A stretch of 32,866 bases of DNA from Chamaesiphon polymorphus CCALA 037 (GTDB lineage: Bacteria > Cyanobacteriota > Cyanobacteriia > Cyanobacteriales > Chamaesiphonaceae), in the NCBI RefSeq assembly GCF_003003845.1, contig NZ_PVWO01000013.1, positions 1 through 32,866 of the forward strand. The letters are read 5' to 3'. Shown piece by piece: positions 13,101-20,499 of the stretch. Position numbers and translations under genes: made by a program. The notes beneath the pieces were generated by a model. That model was not told where the DNA came from. It made no database searches and saw only the letters and a program-made list of their open reading frames with translations. How positions within the stretch are numbered: position 1 is the first letter of the stretch; the number at the start of each line of letters is the position of its first letter.

Positions 13101-15841
13101 AGTGCGTTGATACCGCCGATCTCTAAGTCGAAAATATCGATTTTCGTCCCTGCATATTTGATTTCAAGATAAGTTCGCTTCTGACCTGCTAATTTAGCGA
13201 TGCGATTGTATTCTGCATATTTGTCGATTGCCTCCTGATCGTCATTGATATAAAAACCTGCAATTGCCAATGCTCGATCGGAAACAGGAATATCTTTAAA
13301 TGCTCCAGTTAGGTTGGCATTAGTAGAAATAGTCTCGCGATTCTCGTTCCGAGAGGCTACGCCAACGAGCGGTTGATAATTTTGATTGCACGAATCTTGT
13401 AAAATCTCTGGCAAACTAAAGCCAGTCGGTCTGGGCTTGAAGTTGTTATTATAAGCAAGCGATTTAGATTTTCCAGATACTGAAGCGTATTTATCACGGC
13501 TAAAGTTAGTAGCAATTGCCGAACTCAATTCCACTTCGATCTGATTTGCCGACTTAAAAACATCAACAGCATCTTGATTGAGTTGACTCGTAATCACAAT
13601 CGCCTCATCTAATACAGTTTGATACAATATCAATCGATCGATACTAGATAGTTCTGGATCGGCAGCTAAACGATTTAACTTAACTGACTCGCTATCTTTA
13701 TATTCGATAAAGCTTTTCGTTGGCGGATCGAACCGTTCGCGAGTTTCGGTAAATTGAATTGGAAGGCTAGTATCGATAACCTGCTCGATCGACCGCGAGA
13801 GCTTTTGATACCGATCGATAACTTCTGCTAATTCGCCAGAGAGTTCGGGGTATTTTTTGATAAAATTTGGTAAATAAATTCGGTTGAAATCATCGATCGC
13901 AGTCAATAGCTTTTCGGGCAACTTGGTTTTGACCTTCCCATCGGGAGTGGTGAATTCCAACCGCTCGTAGTTATCGCGGAATCGAGCCAGGGACTTCTGA
14001 AAATCCATCATCTTGAATAAAGACCGATGGTATCCACTACTTTCATAAGCCGCAATCGTCCACTTCTCATCAAAAGAATCGCTAAAAACTTGAGCTGCAT
14101 CTTTAATCGGACTGGGTAAAGCTACTGGATGAAACTCTCCATCTATTCCCATCCCAGTAAAGTTATCTTTAACTACTGCAAATAAAGCCCGATTTGTCTT
14201 CTCCAAATACTCGATTGCCAGTCGATCGATTAACTCCGCATCGCCACTATCGACCGCCAGATCGATCTCCGAACTGGATAAGTGTAGCCGTGCTTTCTGG
14301 CTATAAACTAAATTGACGTAAGGCGGACGAATGTGAACTGCCACCTCCGGTAAAGTCATCTCTGTCGGCAGATTTTTTGCCCGTTTTTCAAAGTTAGGTA
14401 GTTTGGCATCTGGATGTTCGTTTGCTTGCACTGCCGCATATAAATTTGGGACGATCGTGCGCGAAATGGCATTGCCAGTATCTCCGTCATAGTCCATCTG
14501 AGTGGCTTCCATTAACGTCTGAAATTCTGCTTTAAGGCGTTCGGCTGTGCCATATTCCTCGATCAGCGCATCGTAGGTGTCTGAGTCTTCTGTCTCGATT
14601 CGTTCGAGTGTCTGAATATTGACATACATGATATCGGGATCGGCTCCCAATTTTTGTAAACTTTCCCAAGCTTTCAGGTTATTTTTGAGCGTGACTAGCC
14701 CGTTGCGATTGACTACTGGAGAGCGAAAAAATACAAATTCTTCACCATCCTTGAGCCAAGGTACGGCAATCTCTCCATATCTGAGATCCCATGCCGGAAG
14801 AACCGTCGCATTGTCACCGTTCAATCGCCGAGTATCGGCAAATGAGAGATTGCGCCAGGATGCACTCAACCTGTCTCCCAACCAGTCTTTAACTTGGACG
14901 GAGTTAAGCAAATCGTACCGCCCCGTACTCAATGCCATATCCATCAAATTGATGGTGTTAAACTCGTCAGGCTGAGCTTCATTCTCCATGTAATAGTCAT
15001 TTAATGCCCATGCAGCAGCCAATACTAGATTTTGACTGTGAGCGGCAAGAACTTGAGCTTCTGCTCGAACGACAGGCAATACGTCATGCGCTGCTTGAGG
15101 ATAAATCGATAATACTTCACTAATCGCTGACTTAGTATTTTGGCTGTCGTTCTTGATGCCGAAGAATAATTCTTCCGGTCGATATTCATACATTCCAGGC
15201 ACGGGCTTTTGCCCCTTGAAGCTATCGAGCGATAGAATCATGTCTGGAGCGTCGCCAGCCGGAAATAACTGAGGTAGATCGATCGTATTTAAGAATCCTT
15301 TGGCAAATGTGGTAGCTTTAGCACTTTTGACCCCCATCCGAAATTGGATTGCTTTACTTTTACCTGTTAGCTTCTTCAATAAATTTTTATCGATCGCCCC
15401 ACAAGAATCATGAACGAATTGGCGTGAGATTTCAGCGGGAATATTAGCGTTACCACTGTCGTAACCGTTGGCAAAATCGACTACTGCAATCTTTAACGGA
15501 CGATCCGCTTTGAGTGGTTCGCAACCACCTTTGAAGATGCTAGCGTAAGCTCCAGCTAAATAATCGATCGGCAGTACTTGCTTGAGTTTTTGGGCAGCTT
15601 CTGGCGAACCGTAGATGAGATCGTCGCGATCGACTAAAATTAGTTGCGTTCCGGCAGGAGCGTTACTAATAATCTCTGCTTGAGTTGTAAAGTCATCATT
15701 TTGGGCTAAATATAACAGCTCTCCAGGGATAAAGAAATCTAGTAATGTTTCACCAGGAATCTTGCGCTCGGCGGGTTGTTTGGTTTTCGGATCGATCCGA
15801 ACTTTTTGAGCGAATAGGCTGTAACGAGTTAAATCTGTCAT
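10184..15841 (-). CDS. Giant protein with a putative two-barrel (QDE-1/YonO-like) RNA polymerase core and SLOG-like C-terminal domain (1885 aa)
   Basis: The start ATG 15841 has an AGGAG box about 7 bases upstream. Motifs in order: VHDSCGAIDKNLLKKL (about 143-158), like the DG.G.IS segment of RNA-dependent RNA polymerases; AIQFRMG (164-170) then AKG (K181); ILSLDSFKG (K209); VFFRSPVVNRNGLV (about 370-383); MDYDGDTGN (D450, D452, D454), matching the metal-binding DxDGD; and AVDVFKS (758-764), like the AVD..K motif downstream of the active site in that family. K181 and K209 would be the second-barrel lysines. The middle, about 800-1600, is beta-rich and unassigned. About 1660-1770 holds VVMVTGNR and GATIVVGNGNSIDALTKQYL, a SLOG/DUF2493-like Rossmann unit, followed by a lysine-rich tail. 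The gene sits in the conjugation operon between the DUF192 and P-loop genes. The polymerase call is by motif only; activity is untested. Confidence 0.6.
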   Translation of the reverse strand: MTDLTRYSLFAQKVRIDPKTKQPAERKIPGETLLDFFIPGELLYLAQNDDFTTQAEIISNAPAGTQLILVDRDDLIYGSPEAAQKLKQVLPIDYLAGAYASIFKGGCEPLKADRPLKIAVVDFANGYDSGNANIPAEISRQFVHDSCGAIDKNLLKKLTGKSKAIQFRMGVKSAKATTFAKGFLNTIDLPQLFPAGDAPDMILSLDSFKGQKPVPGMYEYRPEELFFGIKNDSQNTKSAISEVLSIYPQAAHDVLPVVRAEAQVLAAHSQNLVLAAAWALNDYYMENEAQPDEFNTINLMDMALSTGRYDLLNSVQVKDWLGDRLSASWRNLSFADTRRLNGDNATVLPAWDLRYGEIAVPWLKDGEEFVFFRSPVVNRNGLVTLKNNLKAWESLQKLGADPDIMYVNIQTLERIETEDSDTYDALIEEYGTAERLKAEFQTLMEATQMDYDGDTGNAISRTIVPNLYAAVQANEHPDAKLPNFEKRAKNLPTEMTLPEVAVHIRPPYVNLVYSQKARLHLSSSEIDLAVDSGDAELIDRLAIEYLEKTNRALFAVVKDNFTGMGIDGEFHPVALPSPIKDAAQVFSDSFDEKWTIAAYESSGYHRSLFKMMDFQKSLARFRDNYERLEFTTPDGKVKTKLPEKLLTAIDDFNRIYLPNFIKKYPELSGELAEVIDRYQKLSRSIEQVIDTSLPIQFTETRERFDPPTKSFIEYKDSESVKLNRLAADPELSSIDRLILYQTVLDEAIVITSQLNQDAVDVFKSANQIEVELSSAIATNFSRDKYASVSGKSKSLAYNNNFKPRPTGFSLPEILQDSCNQNYQPLVGVASRNENRETISTNANLTGAFKDIPVSDRALAIAGFYINDDQEAIDKYAEYNRIAKLAGQKRTYLEIKYAGTKIDIFDLEIGGINALKNAEFGEFRLNLRDGTATYIERNINGQFVTQHDVGSLDREWCKAFVQKCGEETIEFEAVDFQAGVAKGLIDFVKVGDAKAAIQRERKAAVVKMHQAFERAEIGQTESLAAIAKVTGNANPALLLAAYPQSLVERVKVAADESLVLDKSAAELLESLGTERVKFNVDDKGVLNLTAPDGNSHKIEFASNIHRQAYRQFGNFADKAKAGMYSVLPAGLLGEGRLQKETVNLSIQLNNNKRILAVNLTTSGKSVEISQDLTLEKVTSTPYQIDIKGLKCPVVYTSDGANELFDRSIGDDAVGNLQFSEFRVNPRSLTNQKPSFSAVLEDSGREYYLTGVMPDSDAAGEPIDYSKVLSGYVAFKNIDRQIIKTDPVTIGYELYQNVDGNRCKLGDITARSVTTAQLTGDEQILAISPNHHYRLDIPDPQRVTNAAVWKIRAESKSYEPTIYQREPSETDTQNAKIRSQILNRSSNNSILMTEIVQPVIKNEGVDFKNFYQIDLPVSGAGEIKEYLNKQKIPYQSYLDTHPAYVEEYRRGYEVLVVDPVELEQKKGSKVDKLDRFISKFGKPLEPDAYQQALSDARVVRPVIGQDLRKLGDWLAQADLVSTELPAIDVDKLGSVPSFLRGIQAEVRSRFGARMGVTEDGKHAVFSFGVDYLRQQFNNALGDTLTNVEYTSKQRQRPVYAAVIPTAELESYVREHYHQLSYNFDRETGNTINPVLKTFNVDRLDKLPARAAIDVAMGFSANKFIGKSLAEATTRTDLYVEAYGRNANSPSYTSSDVVMVTGNRFVNKQIGREVMGKFFQAEYLPLLKSARKAGATIVVGNGNSIDALTKQYLRDSGYAILDHPSGYAEAVPQGRAVERQQQLKQTMEVTPSPAAVMEPEAKKKRITKAKSPKTAKSVKLDLAAKIDEVNKTQSQIASTNEQEEIEIVAESALKVEPTKKTLKSLCEPLEAEKLDDYVRSDKQEALVI
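13341..13368. repeat. Cyanobacterial interspersed short repeat inside the giant gene, copy 2
   Basis: TTCTCGTTCCGAGAGGCTAC followed by GCCAACGA is the reverse-complement relative of the repeat at 1878-1902; both share the CGTT.GC..AGC.TCTCGG core and an adjoining AATCGC. Here it lies in frame within the 1885-aa coding sequence, encoding part of PLVGVASRNENRE, so it is tolerated as a small insertion between putative domains. Confidence 0.5.
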
Positions 15842-15844
15842 CGA

Positions 15845-16360
15845 TTATCTCCTGGGGATAAAGCGAATTTCCACAGTCGAGCCAACTGCAATCTTGAGCT
15901 TATTGGCGATTCCAGCTTTGACTTCAACTACTCGATCGTATGGTTGATTGGTGCGATGTTCTAAACATCTTTGCTTGTCGCAAGCTTCGACACGATCGAT
16001 ATAAGCGACCCGATTACCATTGAGAAATAAGATATCCGTTGCAAACTTATTATCCTTGCCACTAAATGCTGTATCTGACGTGAAATCGCCAGCATATAAC
16101 ATTCCGCGATCGTCTGCCATATCCTTACTTTCTCGAAAGGTCAGCCCACGAGCGATATCCAGTTTCGTTCGCGCCACCTCTAAATCCACCGCTTTATCAC
16201 CATTAATTAATTGTGCTTCAATCGGTAAAATAATCGGTGAATTTCCAGCAATTTCTTCTGTCTTAAAACCTTGCATCATAAAGGGAAAAACCAGGAAGAA
16301 TATCCAGTAAAATTGACTGTATCCGGGCTTTTTTGGCTGCCGATCGATCTGCTGATTCAT
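15845..16360 (-). CDS. DUF192 family protein with N-terminal membrane anchor (171 aa)
   Basis: A hydrophobic segment at about 17-35 (SQFYWIFFLVFPFMMQGF) serves as an uncleaved anchor or signal. DUF192 follows: VEVARTKLDIARGLTFRESKDMADDRGMLYAGDF, then TDILFLNGNRVAYIDRVEAC and VVEVKAGIANKLKIAVGSTVEI. The usual F(W)MKNT segment is replaced by FSGKDNKFA, a divergence from chromosomal homologues. DUF192 proteins are small extracytoplasmic beta-barrel proteins of unknown role; here it may be a periplasmic accessory of the transfer apparatus. It begins 2 nt after the AAA+ stop and ends 3 nt before the giant gene's ATG, so all three are probably translated from one message. Confidence 0.8.
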   Translation of the reverse strand: MNQQIDRQPKKPGYSQFYWIFFLVFPFMMQGFKTEEIAGNSPIILPIEAQLINGDKAVDLEVARTKLDIARGLTFRESKDMADDRGMLYAGDFTSDTAFSGKDNKFATDILFLNGNRVAYIDRVEACDKQRCLEHRTNQPYDRVVEVKAGIANKLKIAVGSTVEIRFIPRR

Positions 16361-16362
16361 GG

Positions 16363-17874
16363 TTAATTACAGTTGAGTGAATATAGTGGTTCTTCTGGTA
16401 AGTCAAATGGATTGGGCAGATCCGAACTCGAAGCTTCGGTAAAAGCTTTAGCCCTATTCTCAATCGCCATAATCCCTTCAGGGTTACGGCTATAGAGCGT
16501 TCTGATGCGGGTTCTCGCGGCTAAAATATCTTCAGCCGATAGTTCTATCGCCTCCCCAGCTTCAAGGCGATAGAATTGGTAGGTGGCAGCTTCGATGGCC
16601 ATTTGTGCGAGTTCGGCACCAGTACATTTTTCGGTACGCTCTAGGATGCTAAACCACTCCCGATCGGTCAATCTTCCGTGCCCTGTTTTATAAGCAGAAT
16701 CAAACCGTGCCAAGTGCAATTGTAAAATTTCCTTGCGTTCGGCGGCTTTGGGAAAGTCAACATAAAAAGTGCGGTCGAAACGACCCGCACGAGTAAGTTC
16801 GGGAGGAAGATTTTCCAGTCTGTTTAATGTGGCAAGTACGAATGTTTGACTGGTCTTTTCATTCAGCCAAGTGAGAATTATACCCAGAAACTCACCAGCG
16901 TTTTCACCCATGAAAAATTTGTCGAACTCATCAAAGTAAGGCAGACATGGTTCGCAAGCATCGATACGTTTGAGCAACCGTTTAAATTTAGCTACGCCAC
17001 CAGATTTAGCTACGTCTATACCGATATTAATTAGTGGAAATCCGAGTTTTTGAGCGCAAACCTTAGCAAAATAGGTTTTCCCCGCTCCAGGCACCCCCAC
17101 CATCAACCAACCGCGAGGAATCGGAATATTATAAGCACGAGCTTCTGGTGCAAATGATTTCTGTACGCCGACTAATGCCTCTTTGACGATATCTAAGCCA
17201 CCGATATCTTTGGTAGCGGTTTCGCCAATAAATTCTAGTCCGTAAGTAGCGAATAACTCGTACTTGTAATCCAATAACCGATCTGCTGCCGTGTCGAGAT
17301 CCATCCCTAATTCAATTGGTTTTAACGCAATCCGAATTTCTTCTAAAGTTAAGCCAGACAAGATATTTAAAAATTTAGGATTGTCTGCTGGCAATTGTGC
17401 TGCCGCAATTAGATCCCGTACTTCTGCTGGCGTAGGCAAAGGAAAATCGTAACTGTAAATCGATTGGACGAACTGCTTGGGAATCTCGCCTGTTTCCAGA
17501 AACACGATCCGCCGCTCGTTGTCACGTTGAAGATGAAAAAACAGGTTGAGAATCGCCTGATGCGCTCGAACTTGTGAGGGTCGATCGAGCGAGGCGATCG
17601 CGGTAAATAAATCGATGTAGACTGAAATACCCGACTGTAAAGCTTGTGGAGCTAAGTGACGTAAGATCTCAAAGCCAAGATCGAGATCGTCCGCCCATTC
17701 ATTTAAGATCCGATCGATCGAGTGCCATCCTGAAGCAATCGAACTCCAACATTGAATGGGTCGCTGCATTTGTTCGGCAACTACTTGCAATTTTAAGATA
17801 CTGTTTTGTTGTTCGATCGCTCCAATCTCAATCCCTACTAGGGGACGATTGGCGAGGGTGGCGGCTAGACTCAT
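16363..17874 (-). CDS. AAA+ ATPase, Ycf46-like (503 aa)
   Basis: The N-terminal half (about 1-215) resembles the Ycf46 regulatory region: a degenerate P-loop-like domain with SVYIDLF and RRIVFLETGEIP, then a helical LTLEEIRIALKP segment. The C-terminal AAA+ module has IGGLDIVKEAL (about 224), Walker A GVPGAGKT (260-267), Walker B CLPYFDEFDKFF (about 307-318), sensor-1 FVLATLNRL and the arginine-finger box TRAGRFDR, followed by a helical lid (CTGAELAQMAIEAA). All catalytic residues look intact. Such ATPases remodel or unfold protein partners. Being encoded 70 bp after the 598-aa gene and immediately before the DUF192 and giant genes suggests it handles one of them. FtsH-like proteolysis is excluded because there is no HEXXH. 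Confidence 0.85.
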   Translation of the reverse strand: MSLAATLANRPLVGIEIGAIEQQNSILKLQVVAEQMQRPIQCWSSIASGWHSIDRILNEWADDLDLGFEILRHLAPQALQSGISVYIDLFTAIASLDRPSQVRAHQAILNLFFHLQRDNERRIVFLETGEIPKQFVQSIYSYDFPLPTPAEVRDLIAAAQLPADNPKFLNILSGLTLEEIRIALKPIELGMDLDTAADRLLDYKYELFATYGLEFIGETATKDIGGLDIVKEALVGVQKSFAPEARAYNIPIPRGWLMVGVPGAGKTYFAKVCAQKLGFPLINIGIDVAKSGGVAKFKRLLKRIDACEPCLPYFDEFDKFFMGENAGEFLGIILTWLNEKTSQTFVLATLNRLENLPPELTRAGRFDRTFYVDFPKAAERKEILQLHLARFDSAYKTGHGRLTDREWFSILERTEKCTGAELAQMAIEAATYQFYRLEAGEAIELSAEDILAARTRIRTLYSRNPEGIMAIENRAKAFTEASSSDLPNPFDLPEEPLYSLNCN

Positions 17875-17944
17875 CGGATATGTATGGTGGTTTTATGCTT
17901 CTTAATTCCCATCGTTGCTCGGTCTTTAGGCTGATTAAAATAAC

Positions 17945-19741
17945 CTATTGTTGCAGCGATTCTTCCTCGGCAATTGCTAACTCTCGTTCGATTTCTACCA
18001 ACTTGGTAGCCTCTGAGTCGTCATTCAACTGCGCTAGCAGACCCGTTTTCGCAAGAGCTTGGTTCTCGTTCTCATCCGGTAAATCGTTTAGATCGGCCAA
18101 GCTGAGAACTTTCTCTGCTCGAACCTGTGTGGCTGTGGATAATTCCTGTTTTTGAGTTTCGAGAACCTCATCAGCCGCTATTACCGTGGGAGTCTTAACT
18201 ACTTCGCGAGTAGCGATATTTTTCAATTCGCCCACAGCCGAATTAACCTGGGCAAATCCTGCTTTAGCTTGCTTGGCAACCCCTGTCGCAAGTTCCACGT
18301 CACCCGCGTTGGCAGCTCCTCGCTCGCTCGATAGCAAGCGTTCCACTTCATCACCATCAGCTCGAATTTTAGCGATAATTTGCATTGAATTGGAGGTCTT
18401 GCCCCCAGTGGTTAACTCAGATAAAATCGTTCCTGTGGCAGATACTTTGCCATCTACGTCGATCGTTAACTTGCCGTTGTCATTGCTAATCGTGGTAGCT
18501 TTAGCATCTTTGACAAGCTGATAAGACTTATCGCCAAACTCGAAAGATTTTTGTCCCTCTGGCAGATTTTTGACTGCGTTTGCTAGATTACTTAATTGTG
18601 TTATTGGTTTAGATACCGACTTGGCTCTAGGAGTAAATTCACTGCCAAACTGTCCGTTAAAACCTAGTTCGGCAGAATCGAGTACATCGTCGATCGACTC
18701 GATATTAACATCGTGAACGGTAACTTCCCCGTCTTCATTGGCAATGAACGTAAATGGCTCCGCTCCAGCTCTAGTAACTGTGTATTTTGTACTATTGCCA
18801 AGATCTGCTGTGGCTCGGATCGTTACCTGGTTCTTCCCGTTGCCGATGACAAAGTTGTTTTTGTCGGTTTTGCCGATCTCGTGCAACCGCACTAGTTGCT
18901 CCAGCCGCTGCCGATTATTGGCTAGGGGATCGTTAACGCTCTCTGTATTAGATTGCGCTACGTTTGTCTGGGCTGATTCTAAAACTACCGCAGTTGGCAG
19001 CTCTCCAATTAAATCGCCATTAACGACCTCGGATTGCTGTTGGGCGAGGATGCGGCCTGTTAGCGATTCGCTGGTGATCTTTGTCAAATTGGGATTTAAT
19101 ACCGCAGGGATGGTATCGCGATTGATGGCGGCTTCAATTACCGCCGAATCCATGTGTTCGGCAATGGCATTCATCTCGACCTTGCCGTCTTTAACTTCTA
19201 ATAATTTCACTCCCTCTGAGGCAATAGTGACGTTATAGAAATCATGAGGAGCGTTTTCTCCTTCAGGAGTCTTGAGTAAATCGATTAGTTTCTTGGCTTG
19301 TTCTGCACTACTACCTCGAACTTCTTCTTTAATATTTACTTTGCCCTTAGACCGATCGAACATAAATCGCTTAATCGATCCCAATGTATCGCTTAATCTA
19401 GATTTGAAGTCCTTGAAAGAATCCTTGCTCTTCGCTAAAACAAATTGCTTGGATAACTTGATAATCTCAATGGTTAGTTGCACTGACTTCGTAGGCAGTT
19501 CGATTAAGTCCTTGCCAGCTCGATCTAAATCTTTGGTCTTCTGCTTTAGTTTTGCTGCTATATCTGCTGATGTTTGTTCCTCTTTATTAGATTCTTTTGA
19601 TAACAATAGTGCCGCTGCCGCCCCGACGATATTCCCCCCAATCTTGCCGATACCTTCGGCGAAATCTTCAACAGGTTTAGAAATCTCCTTAGCTGTCATG
19701 CCTTGAAATGCTGATTCTGCTTTAGCCTGAATTCCGTCCAT
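17945..19741 (-). CDS. Large hypothetical protein of the conjugation operon (598 aa)
   Basis: I do not recognise this family. Visible features: an N-terminal helical stretch with a small-residue hydrophobic patch IGGNIVGAAAALLLS (about 32-46) that could insert in or bind a membrane; a lysine-rich helical section (about 60-140); and beta-rich middle domains with repeated charged strands (NNFVIGNGKNQVTIRATAD, KSFEFGDKSYQLV, GKLTIDVDGKVSATG). The C-terminus is acidic and helical, rich in Glu/Gln and ending EEESLQQ. No enzyme motif is visible. The beta segments resemble in style the unassigned middle of the 1885-aa protein. The gene lies between the 223-aa unknown and the AAA+ ATPase, so it may be the substrate or partner of that ATPase. 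Confidence 0.7.
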   Translation of the reverse strand: MDGIQAKAESAFQGMTAKEISKPVEDFAEGIGKIGGNIVGAAAALLLSKESNKEEQTSADIAAKLKQKTKDLDRAGKDLIELPTKSVQLTIEIIKLSKQFVLAKSKDSFKDFKSRLSDTLGSIKRFMFDRSKGKVNIKEEVRGSSAEQAKKLIDLLKTPEGENAPHDFYNVTIASEGVKLLEVKDGKVEMNAIAEHMDSAVIEAAINRDTIPAVLNPNLTKITSESLTGRILAQQQSEVVNGDLIGELPTAVVLESAQTNVAQSNTESVNDPLANNRQRLEQLVRLHEIGKTDKNNFVIGNGKNQVTIRATADLGNSTKYTVTRAGAEPFTFIANEDGEVTVHDVNIESIDDVLDSAELGFNGQFGSEFTPRAKSVSKPITQLSNLANAVKNLPEGQKSFEFGDKSYQLVKDAKATTISNDNGKLTIDVDGKVSATGTILSELTTGGKTSNSMQIIAKIRADGDEVERLLSSERGAANAGDVELATGVAKQAKAGFAQVNSAVGELKNIATREVVKTPTVIAADEVLETQKQELSTATQVRAEKVLSLADLNDLPDENENQALAKTGLLAQLNDDSEATKLVEIERELAIAEEESLQQ

Positions 19742-19790
19742 GATTTTTCTCTATATTTAGATATTTAATTTGAGCTGCTAGAATTGTTAT

Positions 19791-20462
19791 CTATGCTTCA
19801 AGTGACAGTAATTCATATACCGGATAATTAACTCCTGCTGGCTCGCTCGATCTTCCGACGAGTTCTGCATACATTGCTGGTGTGTAGTTTACAAGGAAAA
19901 GATTTCGTTCGGGGATGTCGATCGTACCATCATCATCCACTGTATAGGGCACTAGGTCGTCAGGATGCTGGCGGATGTACTCGACAGCTTCTGGCTCTAT
20001 GCGTAAAAATTCTCCTGATTGCTCCATTACGCCAACGATCTCATCTACATCGATCCAGAAAGGAGTAGTGTTTACATAATCACTGCCGCAAAAAGCAAAC
20101 GTACATGGAGTCATATTGCGGAAAATAATCTTCTCTAGTTCGAGGGAATTAACCTCAACTAGTTCGCCGTCGATGTATGTGAGGATGTATCTAAAGTCCC
20201 GATCTAAAGAAGTTTTATAAACTGTTTTGCTTACACCGCGTACTCGCTCCGAGACGATCGAGTATTCATCGAAAATCTCAACTTTGTGAAAGTCTAAGTT
20301 GTGAAATGGCTTATTTGTGGCAATACTTAGCTCCATTAATTCCCGAATCCGTGGAATGTTGACAGTACTGGAGTCGCAAAAAACAAACCGCTCGATGTAA
20401 TTAATATCTAATGTGGGAAATCTGAGCGTGTCTAGTTTGGGGTACTTAGTTTTTAAAGTCAT
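19791..20462 (-). CDS. Hypothetical protein (223 aa), start corrected to ATG 20462
   Basis: The ORF track uses a TTG at 20474, but ATG 20462 has a GGAG box at the right distance (GGAGCCAATTATG), giving MTLKTKYPKLDTLRFPTLD. The protein is soluble, acidic and mixed alpha/beta, with no signal peptide. Segments include YILTYIDGELVEVNSLELEKIIF, PFWIDVDEIVGVMEQSG and DDDGTIDIPERNLFLVNYTPAMYAEL. No catalytic motif is recognised. It follows the coupling protein gene by 37 bp and precedes the 598-aa gene. A role linked to substrate selection is conceivable only from position. Confidence 0.65.
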   Translation of the reverse strand: MTLKTKYPKLDTLRFPTLDINYIERFVFCDSSTVNIPRIRELMELSIATNKPFHNLDFHKVEIFDEYSIVSERVRGVSKTVYKTSLDRDFRYILTYIDGELVEVNSLELEKIIFRNMTPCTFAFCGSDYVNTTPFWIDVDEIVGVMEQSGEFLRIEPEAVEYIRQHPDDLVPYTVDDDGTIDIPERNLFLVNYTPAMYAELVGRSSEPAGVNYPVYELLSLEA

Positions 20463-20499
20463 AATTGGCTCCAAAATAATATAAATAACGTTCGTTCGA

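Noticed and set aside
10184-15841. The 1885-aa protein as a relaxase or TraI-like helicase
   Set aside because: There is no HUH three-histidine motif, no N-terminal tyrosine relaxase pattern and no Walker A/B helicase motifs; the acidic DYDGD and lysine motifs fit a polymerase core better.
16363-17874. FtsH-type protease
   Set aside because: The AAA+ module is similar but there is no HEXXH zinc protease domain and no membrane helices.
18738-19238. Plus-strand ORF of 166 aa and neighbours at 19272-19706
   Set aside because: They lie entirely antisense to the 598-aa gene, whose frame is continuous and operon-consistent; the Ser/Leu-rich composition is typical of shadow frames.
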